From Metellina segmentata (taxonomy: Eukaryota; Arthropoda; Arachnida; Araneae; Tetragnathidae): a stretch of 64,000 nucleotides of DNA. The stretch is from contig OX375877.1 in NCBI GenBank assembly GCA_947359465.1, positions 71,808,698 to 71,872,697 of the forward strand, read 5' to 3'. Within the stretch, counting starts at the first letter, position 1. Every line of letters starts with the position of its first letter. A program made the translations under genes and the position numbers. The notes below the pieces were generated by a model. That model had not been told where the DNA came from. It was given only the letters and a program-made list of their open reading frames with translations, and did not search any database. Shown one piece after another: positions 22,196 to 33,479 of the stretch.

Positions 22196-22899
22196 ACAAA
22201 GATTTAATGTAAAGATTTATATTTATCGAATTCATGGAAATAAACCAATGCAGGTAACCTTCGTATAGCACGATGGATTGGTGCTGTGCTATAGATAACC
22301 TGTGTTATACGAAACTTACAAGTCCCACAAGTTTTAATATTGCGTACTGGTGCTATATGGGAATCATGTTATAGGATACTCGTGCTATATAGAAACCGTG
22401 TAAACCAAAACTCTGGTCCTACACAATATTTTATAATGAGTACCGTGTTATATGGAAACCAAAGGACTGTAATATGGAAACTACAAGTTATAAATACGAA
22501 ATTAATTCAGAGCGAAAGAAACAGAAAATATCACTGCACGCGATCAACCAACACGAGTTTCCGTTTCATTCCCATTCGTTAAAAAATATCGTCGGTCCCA
22601 AATATTCTAAAATCGTTTACATTGCACAAAGAACAAAAATAAGACTCGAAATATCAGAATATCAGAGCTAAAATTCCATACAAAAAAAAATAATTTTTGA
22701 AAAAATAATTGCTTTTTCAGCAGTACCGGTAATGTAATCCAAGTAATCGTAATTCTCAATATACATTCCAGTATTTCCAAAATTACCAAATTATGGTTGA
22801 TTTAAGTATACTTACTCAAGCGTTTTAGAATAAAACTTATCTAAATATGAAAATAAAGAAAAGTTTAATATTGCGTTAAACTAAACTACTATATATAGA

Positions 22900-23288
22900 G
22901 CCGCGGTAGCTCAGTCAGTAGAGCGTCGGGCTCGCATCGGAAGGGTTGTGGTATCTGTCCTCAGCGGAGCCTACAATTCTGATGGTTGCGAGATCGGCGC
23001 TTTGACCTGGCTAAAGACCATCGTGTTCGCTTATGGTGACTGGGGCACGTTAAATAGGTCGTGGTCACAAAGTCCCCCATGTTCCCATACCAAATCAATA
23101 CCTCTGGGGGTACCTGATCAGGGGGTTATCGGCCTCTGATTGGGATCTAAATTACGATATGTGTGAGTGAATGGATGTGTGAAAGGGATCTTCCTGTAAA
23201 ACTTATGTGTCATGCAGGAAGAAGTCGAACCCTCCGGGGTAATGGCATCCCCAATTGGGCCATATATGGCCCGCACGACAACAACTAT
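22900..23288 (+). repeat. SINE-C (tRNA-headed) inserted in repeat X
   Basis: Head: AGCCGCGGTAGCTCAGTCAG, TAGAGCGTCGGGCTCGCATC, a clear type-2 RNA polymerase III A box; the B-box region is degenerate here (GGTATCTGTCC). The body 'gatcggcgctttgacctggc', '…tcatgcaggaagaagtcg' matches the longer copy on the minus strand at 52383-52857. Not a functional tRNA gene: no 3' acceptor stem follows. Confidence 0.85.
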
Positions 23289-23290
23289 AT

Positions 23291-24102
23291 ATACTCTACA
23301 ACAAAAAAATTCGACGCACCAAGAAAGTGCAGAATTACAGTAGTGCCGGACTCGATCAACTTGGGATAGTGCTGACTGGGGACGTATAGTCTTTAGTGAC
23401 GAGTCCCGGTTCGAACTGTGTCCTGACGACAACTGTATACATATCTGGAGACGTCCAGGAGAGCGTGGAGATCCTGCCCTTATTATCGCATGCCCACAAC
23501 AGGACGTTATGGTCTGAGGTGCCATCTCCTTTGATAGCAGTCGGACCCCTTTGGTAGTCATTTTTGCACACTTGCAGCACAGCGGTACGTAGACGACATT
23601 CAACGACCAGTTGTGTTACCGTTCCTTTTGCGACACCCCGGACTTACTTTTCAACAAGATAATTCCCGGTCGCACACGGCACGTGTTGCTATGAATTGTC
23701 TTCGAGCTTTCTCAACACTTCCTTGGCTTACTAGGTCTCCTGATATCTCTCTCATAGAGCACATTGGGATGTTATGGGAAGGCGATTGCAACCATCCCGG
23801 AATGTTGACCATTTAGCCCGACAGTTGGAGACAATTTGTCAAGAAATTCCGCAGGACACCATCCGGAAACTTTTCCAGTCTATGTCACGTCGGATGACAA
23901 CTTGCATCCAGGCCAAAGGTGTACTTACGCCTTATTGATTTCTTCCATCTGTAACGCTCAAACTCTGAAATATATCATTCAATTGCTATGAAATTTTAAT
24001 CGTTTGTTTTTCTATGTACGTATGTTCTTCAGATCCACCAATTTTTGTCGAAATCGGACAACTTCTTCTTGTTGCGTCAATTTTTTTTGTTATAGAGTGT
24101 AT
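23291..24102 (+). mobile_element. Tc1-like element with internal deletion and broken transposase
   Basis: Inverted ends 'atactctacaacaaaaaaat' (left) and, reversed, 'cactctataacaaaaaaaat' (right) continuing into 'gacgca(c/a)caagaa'. The plus strand reads DWGRIVFSDESRFELCPDDN, then frameshifted LTFQQDNSRSHTARVAMNCL and a degraded SPDIS…EHIG. The DNA-binding N-terminus is deleted just inside the left end. Confidence 0.8.
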
Positions 24103-24282
24103 GATGTATAAAATCAAGCACATTGTACTCCAATATCTGCAATAAGTTCCTGTGATGCCTGTACAAACACACAAACACAAAATCGAACATAGAACAGAAA
24201 GACGGACAGACAGACTTACGCATCCAAGTTCACTCACTAGATGAAAATAAGTACTCACAGTATGTTTAGTTTCATGAAAATA

Positions 24283-25155
24283 CACAGTCCAGTCACATTA
24301 ATGTGACCCCCTGTCAAAAGCCAGAATAACCACCTTTGGCAGAGCGGACCGCTGCGAGACGTGCAGGAAGAGAGTCAATTAGGTTTCTGATGATGAGTGC
24401 ACCCAGTGAATGCCAGGAAAACATTCCCCACACCATAATGTTCCCTCCTCCAGGCTGGATCCTTCCGGCAAATGTTGCAGGGTGTTTGCTTTCAGACGTT
24501 TCACGCCGTATACGCCAATGTCCATCTGTCCGCTGAGGCTTAAAACGTGATTCATCGGAAAAAGCCACCTGTCGCCACTCTGTGGATGTCCAGTTGCGGT
24601 ACTGGCGTGCAAATTCCAGCCTTCGTCGCCGATGAACAGCAGTCAGCATAGGTGCATTAACCAAGCGTCTGCTGCGGAGGCCCATGCGCAGCAACGTTCG
24701 CTGAACCGTTGTTGAGGATACACTCTTGGTAGCTCCTTGGTTCATCTGGGCGGTCAGTTGCTCGTCTATTCGCCCGAACGCATCTCCGTAGCCTTCGTTC
24801 GCCTCTGTCATCTATAGGCCGTGGTGCACCACATGTGCCACGCCGCTGAATTTGGATAGTGCCATTTTGCCATGCACGGTATACTTTTACCATGGCGGCA
24901 CACGAACAGTTCACAAAATTAGCCGTTTCCGAAATGCTTCCACCCTTGGCCCGAAAGCCAATAATCAAGCTATTTTGGTCGTCGGATAAATCACTACGTT
25001 TCTGCATTACGCCAACGATTGAAATGCTTTCCGATGCCCTAGGACATCCTTTATATACACTCCACTGCAATGTGCTGCCACCTGTCTTTTGTGATTGGTT
25101 ATTTCACGTTGACGTCGAAAGTAGATGGTGGTCACATTAATGTGACTGGAATGTG
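24283..25155 (-). mobile_element. Tc1-like deletion derivative, 873 bp, TA TSD
   Basis: TIRs CACAGTCCAGTCACATTAAT and (reverse) CACATTCCAGTCACATTAAT, extending to TGTGACC, flanked by TA on both sides. The minus strand holds an N-terminal part (MQKRSDLSDDQNSLIIGFRA, HTH) and, in a shifted frame, ...QVAFSDESRFKPQRTDGHWR and GGGNIMVWGMFSWHSLGALI. It then jumps straight to IRNLIDSLPARLAAVRSAKG. About 110 residues with the second Asp and the Glu are deleted, so it can only move in trans. Confidence 0.88.
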
Positions 25156-25781
25156 TATATTAAACCGTGTGGACGTGTAAAGGGCACACACAATACAGAC
25201 AGACTGATGGAAAAATAGATAGACAGACACAAAACGGCCGAGGTTCGGATTTGGCACTAGAAAGGTCTAAAACGGATAGAAAACTTGAAATGGGTCGAAA
25301 ATATTCAATGTATAAACAAATACTCCATTCTTATTGATATCGATTATTATTGTTACTGTAAACCGTGTGATATGGAGAGCCTAGGCGTGTTATATGAAGG
25401 ATGCCAGAATTTTGGTATCATGTTATAGAGAATCCGTGTTATAGAAGTACCGTGCTATACGGAGGTTCCTTGTACAACTAAAATAAAAGTGATCTTTGAT
25501 ATTAGAGCTGAATGTTAGTGATTAGATATTTAAATGAATGAAACACGTTTGATGTGGAGCATCAATTTTCAATTGAGTTAATCCAATTCCTTTTATGCAA
25601 TTAAAGCATGGAAACATGGACAGTCTACGTTTTGTATGGCGGACGCATTCTTTATAATTTCAGAGGCATGGTCCCACACATGGGAACCGCTTCCGTGGTC
25701 TTTTCGGGTTAATTGTGGAAAGTTAGTTGTGGATAGATATTTAAAAAAATATCTATAAAACTGGGTTTTATTTACAGTCAG

Positions 25782-25888
25782 TTGGAATTTTACATCGACC
25801 TTCTTTTGAAATAGAGCAAGTGGGTGGAGTAGTTGTCACGCATATGGGCTTACGAATCGACTTGGGTCAATCGGCTATCGTAGTGCAA
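25782..25888 (+). CDS. Candidate exon with weak resemblance to the end of a vWD domain
   Basis: Acceptor TTTACAGTCAG ends at 25781 (a second AG at 25777 would keep the same frame). A strong donor GTAAGT lies at 25889. It encodes ILHRPSFEIEQVGGVVVTHM followed by GLRIDLGQSAIVVQ: alternating beta-strand-like residues with G-L-R-I-D, a pattern seen near the end of von Willebrand factor D domains in secreted multidomain or lipid-transfer proteins. The domain call is only a pattern impression. Phase 1 at the start matches the donor at 12046; it ends in phase 0, so more exons should follow downstream, none of which I could identify. Confidence 0.5.
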
Positions 25889-26217
25889 GTAAGTATTTTT
25901 AATCACGGTGGGAAAACACTTTAACCAATCAATAATCTAGGTTTCATGCCTTTTTCAACACCCCGTAACAGATCATCAAACCGACCGACCAGAAGAAAGA
26001 GCATAAAGCTTCCGTTTATTTCATTAGAGGGTCGATGGAATTTTTTTTCGTTTTACGTCGACCTCGGTGTCTGAGCAAACTATTTTTTTACAGACCCACA
26101 GAAGAATTATTCCAAAGCCAAGGCCTCTGTTAGTGTAAATAGATTTGCTGAAAATTATTAAGTTTTAATTATATACTTTTAATTTACTTGTATACCAATT
26201 GCATCTCACAGACACAT

Positions 26218-26292
26218 ACCATTTGGGCTATTTCCCAAAGCACCTACCGACAAATGTCGGTAGGTGCTTTGAGAAGTAATAGCTCAAATGGT
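26218..26292. repeat. Perfect hairpin: 17-bp arms, 2-nt loop, within a longer palindrome
   Basis: CAAAGCACCTACCGACA (26236-26252), loop AA, then TGTCGGTAGGTGCTTTG (26255-26271). Imperfect outer arms 'accatttgggctattt' and 'aatagctcaaatggt' extend it to about 75 bp. Looks like a foldback MITE; a small-RNA precursor is an alternative. Confidence 0.85.
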
Positions 26293-27928
26293 GCTTTGAA
26301 AAAGAAACCAAGGAGAATTTAATCAGATTTAGGAGCAAAAAATGTCCTAGGACTATTAGGTCATAATAATTTGTCACTTCACCCATGTGTGGAATAACAA
26401 TGCATGTGTATGTCTTTCGATTTTTGTAATTTTTTTTACATCCTTATCTCAACACGTATCTAACTTTGAAGGCTCATTCATGTTCGCAAGCTTTAAGCTA
26501 GATGCATTAAGAACATGAGTGATAGACACACAAGCCACGATGTTAAAATAATTACGAATGCAAACACCTCGCCTGAAGCTGTTTGCATTTAACCTGTTAA
26601 GATAAATAGAGGTGTGACGAAGTTTATTTTTACTAGCCTTCAGGGTGCGTTCGTTGTCGTCAGAGCTTCTCCGTCACACATAATTTATTTGAAAAATGAC
26701 CGGTTCTATTGCTGCTTAGTAAACCCGTAAGCGTTCAGAATCTGATAACAACATTTGAACTAGTTGTAAACACAAACGGAGTACTTATGATAACGATGCG
26801 GCTGATTTTTAGTTTTTTTAGTCACTAAAAATATTAGGCTTCAAAATAATATTGATTAAAGTAATCAAATCTTTTGAAAAAAAATTCTAAAAAACACCAC
26901 AACCTCCTCAGACTGGAGACAAAAATAACAACTGATTTTCCACATAAATGTTTATGTTACTATTCCCATCATTGTAAGTTCCAAAAAATCAGTTAAATTT
27001 TTTTTTGTTAGGGGGCTGGGTTGGGGGGGGGCAAGTAATCACATGTGATATTTGAGGGTTAATCTACTGCAAACTCAAAAATTAAGAATTGAAGGATTAT
27101 ATTCAAATTACTTTTTATTTTTACCAGAGCTGATTTTCTTAAATTATGCACTTTAAAAAATATGGCTTTTAAAAAATTCAAAAACATAAGTATCACATGT
27201 GATACTTCTGAACTGAAGAGGTTATAGCTAAGAAAAATTCAAATACAGTCAGCATCGGTTATATGGTCAGCTCAGCGGTCCAGAAAAATCAGACCATATA
27301 AGCGTTGTGACCAATACTACACTGTTTAATTATGGCAGGATTATATTCACCTATCAGAATATAGTGCTCATAAACAAATAATTAAACTTTTAAGAACATT
27401 TGAAAAATTAATTCTATTAAATAGGTTCTCTAGAGCGACGAATCAACGTTCACTCTCTAAAGTTCGGATGGCAGGGTCTGGCGTCTGCCTGGAGAACGCC
27501 TCCTGCCAGAATGCATAGTGCCCACAGTAAAGTTCGTCGGAGGTGGAATTATGATCTGGAGTGTTTCTCCTGGTATGGATTGAAACATTGGTCTAAATTC
27601 ATGGTAAGCTCCACGCCAAGGCCTACTGTAGTACACAGTTAAGCGTTCCTTACATTTCTTTCCCCCTACACATTTTTCACCTCTGATACAAAGAAATCTG
27701 TCTGGCAAGATCCGATAAAAAAAAGTCAGTATTCATCAACGTTGAACACCTTGGCAGATTCATATCTTTCGATGACTTTTATTTTCTTCTGTTCATTCCC
27801 TGTGTTGCTCCCCGCCTCAAGAAATGTTACAACAATTACTATTTTTCAACAAAAAAAACCTGATAACCTCATTGAAAAGATTTTAAAACGACCATATAAC
27901 CGTTAGCAAGGAAAATAAAATGACTATA

Positions 27929-29228
27929 CAGAGGCTGTTTGCACATTTTTTAGACGATTTTGGTTAGCGGTAATAAAAAATCGTTTGCTGCAAAAGAAAT
28001 AATTGCAGTTGTACTATGTTTTTAAAAGTCAAAATTATCGTCTGCGGCTTGAGTGGTTTGTTTTTATTCAAAATAGCGTTTTTATAATGAAGCAGTGGTT
28101 TGAAGGCTATATTTATGCTCTTTCCGAAGAGAAATATTCATATTCTGTTATCCAAAAACGATGTGAAAGTCATGGTTTTGTGATATCTAATGCGTCGATA
28201 GGTAATATCGTCAACAAGAAAGGAAAAAACGTCAAATTGGAGCCTCAAGTGGGACAAAAATTCCAAACAAGTATCCAAGGAAGAAACGGACATCTTGGAC
28301 TATTGCAAAGGTACGTTGTTTAATGTTAAAAGAAAATATCCCTAGTCAAAGGACAGTTGCAAAATCATTAAAATGCTCGGTGTCCACTGTAAACAAAATG
28401 ATAAACGTTGATTTAAATCTTAAGAAAGCGAAAAAACACAATGTGCATCGTCTTTATCCAAAGCACATCGATGAACGCAGGACACGCTGCCGAATTCTAT
28501 ATGAGAAACAAAAATTGAATCGAAAGAAAAATTGAAAAAATTTGACACAATATATGAATCATGGGTGTATTTAAATGATTGCAGCAAAAAAAGAGTCATT
28601 TATTATCATATAAGGGGAGAAAAAAAATTTAAGTACATGGTTCACAGAATCGAAAGAAAGTTTTTCTAAGGGATTCATGATTGTTGCTGGTTTTTCATAT
28701 AATGGCAAGTTAAAAATAAAGAGAGTGGTAAAAAATGTCAAGATTAACTCCAAATACTATCAGGAACATATTTTATCGCCACTTTTTCTGAATGAAATAC
28801 CATCGCTTTACCCACAGTGTCATCAATCTGTGGAACTCCATCAAGACAAAACTAGCAGTCACACATCAAAATCCACTGTAAATTTCCTAAAAGAAATGGA
28901 ACAAAAAACCGGTATCAAAGCCATACCCTTCACTGATATCCCTACTAAATCTCCCGATGTATCACCTATGGATTTTTGTGCTTTCGGACTTTTAAAATCT
29001 GCATTATCCAAACGTCGTCCCACAACCCTTACAGGACTCTGGAAAGCTGTTCAGGAGGAATGGGATAGAATGCCACTTCAAAAGGCATTATTGTCCTGGA
29101 AATTACGGTGTCGAAAGATAGTTCAGAATAAGGGCTTTCAAATAGAACATTTAAAACACAAGAATTTTATGTATTTTAGTTTTGTGAATACAATATACAT
29201 TGTCTAAAAAATGTGTGAACAGCCTCTG
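27929..29228 (+). mobile_element. mariner-like element, exactly 1300 bp, TA TSD
   Basis: 27-bp terminal inverted repeats starting CAGAGGCTGTT (27929) and ending AACAGCCTCTG (29228), two mismatches, flanked by TA duplications (27927-27928, 29229-29230). Inserted in the right part of the Tigger-like element, so it is younger. Encodes a degraded transposase on the plus strand. Confidence 0.93.
28087..29207 (+). pseudogene. mariner-type transposase with DD41D-like spacing, frameshifted
   Basis: N-terminal MKQWFEGYIYALSEEKYSYS (HTH), a second HTH in NIPSQRTVAKSLKCSVSTVN, YESWVYLNDCSKKRVIYY (first Asp), VELHQDKTSSHTSK (second Asp) and SPDVSPMDFCAFGLLK (third Asp). By count there are 41 residues between the second and third Asp, so it is neither classical mariner (34) nor maT (37). 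Stops and frameshifts near 28321, 28533 and 28665 disable it. The last 176 codons are intact. Confidence 0.85.
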
Positions 29229-30419
29229 TATAAGCGGTGCGCTTTAACGCATGTTCCCTTTAAGTTAGACGTGACTTTACAAAACTGACCATATAAGCGG
29301 GGTGACCTTATAACAGGTAGGCCATATAGCCGGAACTGACTGTATTATAATCACATGAAAATTGCGTGATTCGACTCCTTAGTATGCAGTAATTACTGTT
29401 CTATGATATCCGAAATTTTGATCTTTCAAACCGTAAGGATTTTAAAAATTTGAAAATTTTAGTGAAATCAAATGAAAATAAAAAAATTCCTAATCTACTT
29501 TCATCCAAATATACATGGGTTGCTATTCATATTTTTCAAATATTGATTTCATAATTCATAGCGTAGAATTAAAAAAAAAATTTAAGAACAATATCTATGT
29601 GAATAAACGTCTAAAACCATCTAAAAACTATTTTTGTTTCCAAAACTGTTGAACCAAAACCTTATTAGCATTGGATAAAAAAACTTTTAGAAATATATGT
29701 GATGTTGGACAAAATTTAAAAATAACTATTCAATTACATTGAAGAAAGAGTGCAGAAATATTTTACTTCGATTGAAATTCATTTACAGATGTGTCACACA
29801 CGCACACATAAAATTTATTTACAAAAAATTTATTTACAGAAATATTTATAAAAAAAATTTATTTACAGAAATATTTAAAAAAAAAATTTATTTACAGAAA
29901 TATTTATTAAAAAAATGTATTTACAGAAATATTTATAAAAAAAATTTACTGTAATACAGAATATATTCAATATATTTACTATCGATTGTTTGCCATATTG
30001 TTCGTCGAAAATCAAACCTTTATTGAATGTTGTTCAAAAGCCTTAATTGGGTTGAGTTTCTTCGATTTTCTTTCTGAAACACTTCACTTAAGAACATAAT
30101 TTGTTTTTACAAAGTTGCTCAAGAATATTTTACAAATTAACAGACGTGTTTTTAATGAAAAATGACAATAATCACACTGCTCAGATAAATATGAATGTTA
30201 CCATTCCATTGCACGTAAGACAGCTAATGTGCTAAATACAAATGTTTATGGAGCTTCAAAAATATTTTCTGATTTGACGTAGTATAATTCTGAAAACAGC
30301 ATGGGGCCTAACGCTAGTTGCACACACATCGATTTTCAATCATACTGGAAAATACCGTACGATGTTTCATCATGTACGCACCTTGCACACACCACATTTT
30401 CTTTCTGTGTAGTAAGTGC

Positions 30420-31507
30420 CAGTGCTAGTCAGGTGCAACAGGTGCACCCGCATAGGGCACACTTGGATGGTAATGGTAATTTTAGTTAACGTCGTACTAG
30501 AGCAACACAACGGGCTATTGACGACGGTCCGGGATCAGTCCCTTAAGGGAAAGATCCGAGACAACACCTCGTAATTTTGAACCACGGTCATATGACGAAG
30601 CAACACCTGAACTGGCACCCCACTCTCCAAACTTCCACGCCAACCCAACGTGAGGACTTTCGGCCACGGCAGATTTAAGGTGCACCAGCCGCCTCTACAC
30701 CATACGCTTACAAACATCCATGCCCGGACCCGGATTCGAACCAGGAACCTTCCGATCTAGAGGCTAACACCTTAACCACTATACCGGTTGGTCGGCAGGG
30801 CACACTTGGAAGGGGGCCCAAAAGAGAAAGAGAGAGAGAGGAAAGAGTTAAGATAATGCAAATAAATGGAACACCAGATAAAGGAAATAACTTGACACCC
30901 GAAGAATTATTTAAAATACAAATTTACAGTGTTCTTGACAGACTATTGTCTCAAATAGATTGGCGTTATCAAAAAATGAAAACTATCTGTGACGATATTT
31001 GCTTTCTTTATGACTTATAGTTACAATACATGAGTGTTGCCTAGTTAATAAAAATTGACTGCAGATCTCGCTATTAAATATAGCAAAGATTTTAAAAAGT
31101 ACGAATTCACATGTGAAATTGAAAGTTTTAAGTTTCAAGTAACTACTTTTATACACAAAATATAGAAACTGCATCTCCACTTAATATTCGACAGGCACTT
31201 CACGATTTTGGTTTGAGTCTTACCCAAATATTAATGTCGCTCTTCGAATATTTCTAACTCTTCCCGTTTCAATTGCTTCGTGCGAGAGAAGTTTTAGCAA
31301 GTTGAAATTAATAAAAATTATTTAAGATCAACTATCGGACAAGAACGATTATCCAATCGTTCTATTATTTCAATAGAATACAATATAGTTGTAAAATATT
31401 AATTCTGATTATGTAATTAATGAATTTGATGAAATATTACCTAATTAATTAAGGGGCCTAAACGCAAATTCTTGCACAGCGCACAGGAATGGCTAGTTAC
31501 GGTACTG
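30420..31507 (+). mobile_element. hAT deletion derivative, 8-bp TSD, containing a SINE
   Basis: Ends CAGTGCTAGTCAGG (30420) and, reversed from 31507, CAGTACCGTAACTAGC. Flanks GTAAGTGC (30412-30419) and TTAAATGC (31508-31515) are a decayed 8-bp duplication. The interior ends with a hAT dimerisation-domain remnant on the plus strand (31225-31330: LRIFLTLPVSIASCERSFSK, LKLIK). Most of the transposase is gone or degenerate. Confidence 0.8.
30468..30796 (-). repeat. SINE-A inside the hAT derivative, perfect 14-bp TSD
   Basis: Full SINE-A with tRNA head at the right. Flanks AGGGCACACTTGGA at 30454-30467 and 30797-30810 are identical, so insertion is fairly recent and later than the hAT insertion. 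Confidence 0.93.
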
Positions 31508-31735
31508 TTAAATGCAGTCGTTTGTTAAAAGCTCGTGCGTGTTTCAAACGTGTTGTTGCTACGTGGTTGTTGTCCAGTCGTCTCTATGAAACTCAGTAAT
31601 AATAAACACACTACGTCTACCAGATTAGATAGATGTTCCAGGTACAGAAAGTCCTAAAAGTTCCATACTTGATAACTGTAATGATATACAACGTAACTGT
31701 AATGTAACTTGACTGCAATGATAAATACACTATAG

Positions 31736-32228
31736 TAGGGATTCCCAACCGGTGGTACGCGGCAACGTTTCAGGTGGTACGCAAGAATGATACGAGCGAC
31801 CCAAATATTCTACGAAGGACTTAAGAGTGAAAATAAGCTCATTGCTCCTGATATTGATATTTTAATAAAAGACAAGCAACAACAAGTTTCGCACTAAAAA
31901 TTCATTTTTGAATATGTTAATCTTTGTTTGCTTAGTTTTTACTAATTATTTAAAATTATTTGTTTTTAGACCTGTGAGTAAAAAATAAAACTGTAATTTT
32001 CAATAATCGTTTTATTTTTTCCTTTATTAAAATATAATTTAAACTAAATACAAGTGTATTAATCATAAAATATGAAGTTTTCTTAGTATTTAAAAAAAAT
32101 AAAACAAGCCATTGGGTACTTTCCTGACATTAGATATATGTTTCTAAAAAAATATAAGACTGGTGGTACGCCAAAAATTTCTAAAAATTTCAAGTGGTAC
32201 GCAGTTATTAAAAGGTTGGGAACCCCTA
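31736..32228. mobile_element. hAT-like MITE, about 493 bp, TIR TAGGGATTCCCAACCGG
   Basis: Left TAGGGATTCCCAACC…GGTACGC; right end reversed TAGGGGTTCCCAACCTTT…GTACCAC. Both TIRs carry a 'ggtggtacgc' motif repeated just inside. AT-rich, non-coding interior. No 8-bp TSD is visible because the flanks have rearranged (see findings). Confidence 0.75.
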
Positions 32229-32239
32229 CCAGATGAGAT

Positions 32240-33475
32240 ATATCTTCCAGGTTCAGAAAGTTCAAAAGTTCCATACTTCTTTGTTGGAGATTAAATATTC
32301 GGGCTACATAAATATTTGTTGACGCCATATGGGGAACACACCTAACGCTGGCTCAATGATAGCTGAACCAATTTTTAACGTGAATACTTCATCGGAACAT
32401 TACTGGGAAACAAGCATGAAAAGTCGAGCACTACAAAAAAGCGTTACAGCTGCTTTGTCCTATGATATCAGAACTAGAAGAAACATCCAAAAGATAAATA
32501 GAGTGCCAAGTAGACAAAGGATGCATGTACTCGACATGACCTTCAGACCGCGTGCTCAGGCGCACTGAGCATAAGGAAGATGTCCGCAATATGTCGAATT
32601 TCTACCATGATGGGCAAGCTTTAGGTCAGTGTAGCTTTGCATTGCGTGGAGTGAGAACTGCATAAAAGGTGTTCTTATAAAGCTACTGAACTACGATACA
32701 AGCACAGCTCTTTAATCACTAAAAAAAAAAAAAAATATAACCTTTCAATATTAATAACAAACTAAACTTTAATCGCTCAAAACGTAAATTAATTGTTGAC
32801 AATCACAACAAACAATCGTTCAAACTTCTTGTGTCTACTTCATTTATTCCACAATCAAACATCAAGTCCAAGCATATACGTCAAAACTGCGGTTTGTGTG
32901 TTCTCCAGTCAATTATTTTAATTAAAAAAAAATTAGTAAAAAACGTACCATGCAACTGACACTTCGATCGTGGTTGCTTCCTAAGGGAGCAGTTTACATA
33001 TAATTCCTCGATGAAATGATGCATCCTAAGTAAAATAGTAGCAAAGATATACACATTTCCCATTTGTGAAGATACAGCTGCTCTTTTGCAGAAAAACCAT
33101 CTATGTAAGTTAACAAAGGAATTCACTGTTTGGGCACACATTTTAACTCAAACAAGTCATTTTTTTAATACATGTTTGTAAAGAGCGATGTCTATGGAAT
33201 CAGAGACATCTTTACAGGGAATGAATGTCTTTAATGGAACATTCAAATTTTTTGATGAAAAAAGAACTTTTAATATCATTACTGAATTTTCCTCAAATGA
33301 ATGTAACTGGAAATAGGGTGCCATCTTTGAGAAATCCTCAATTATTGGTATCAAAGCTAGAAATATTTGCGTAATTAAGTGTCAAATTATCTGTAAAGAT
33401 TGCCTCCAAATGTTAAGTCATAATGCAATTATTTCTGAAGCTGAAGTTTTCACCTCGTATAATTGACTCATGATG
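32240..33475. other. Stretch with unassigned short open frames
   Basis: 32329-32568 (+) and 33354-32881 (-) have open frames of fairly normal composition (for example minus-strand PYFQLHSFEENSVMILKVLF). Neither shows a motif I recognise nor good splice sites. They could be very old transposon or gene remnants. Confidence 0.3.
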
Positions 33476-33479
33476 AACA

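Larger units (their letters stand above)
22496..25345 (+). repeat. Repeat X copy 3 (5'-truncated, interrupted)
   Basis: Matches copy 1 from 'gaaattaattcagagcgaaag' (6430) to the 3' end 'aaatactccattcttattga'. Pieces are 22496-22895, 24105-24282 and 25156-25345; the rest is inserted DNA. More diverged than copies 1 and 2. Confidence 0.75.
22251..25472. mobile_element. pogo/Tigger-like MITE split by nested insertions
   Basis: Ends CAGGTAACCTTCGTATAGCA (22251) and, as reverse complement from 25472, CAAGGAACCTCCGTATAGCA. The interior on both sides repeats short 'cgtgttatatggaaacc' units. Between 22496 and 25345 it is interrupted by repeat X copy 3, which itself holds a SINE and two Tc1 elements. 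Confidence 0.7.
27246..29343 (-). mobile_element. pogo/Tigger-like element carrying a nested mariner
   Basis: Ends CAGTCAGCATCGGTTATATG (left) and, reversed, CAGTCAGTTCCGGCTATATG (right), flanked by TA on each side. The minus strand at 27720-27457 reads PDRFLCIRGEKCVGGKKCKE then RLTV, matching the LPDKTLxxKGEKCxGGKKSKERLTV block of Tigger/jerky DDE transposases. Large internal deletion and stops. The same family is present at 41185. Confidence 0.82.

Noticed and set aside
22908..22980. tRNA-Ala-like gene at 22.9 kb (and its twin at 52.85 kb)
   Set aside because: A box is good, but there is no closing acceptor stem, the B box is degenerate, and the sequence continues into a long shared SINE body.
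29739..29954. Lys/Tyr/Ile-rich 71-aa frame
   Set aside because: Translation of a short tandem repeat ('aaaatttatttacagaaatattta'), not a gene.
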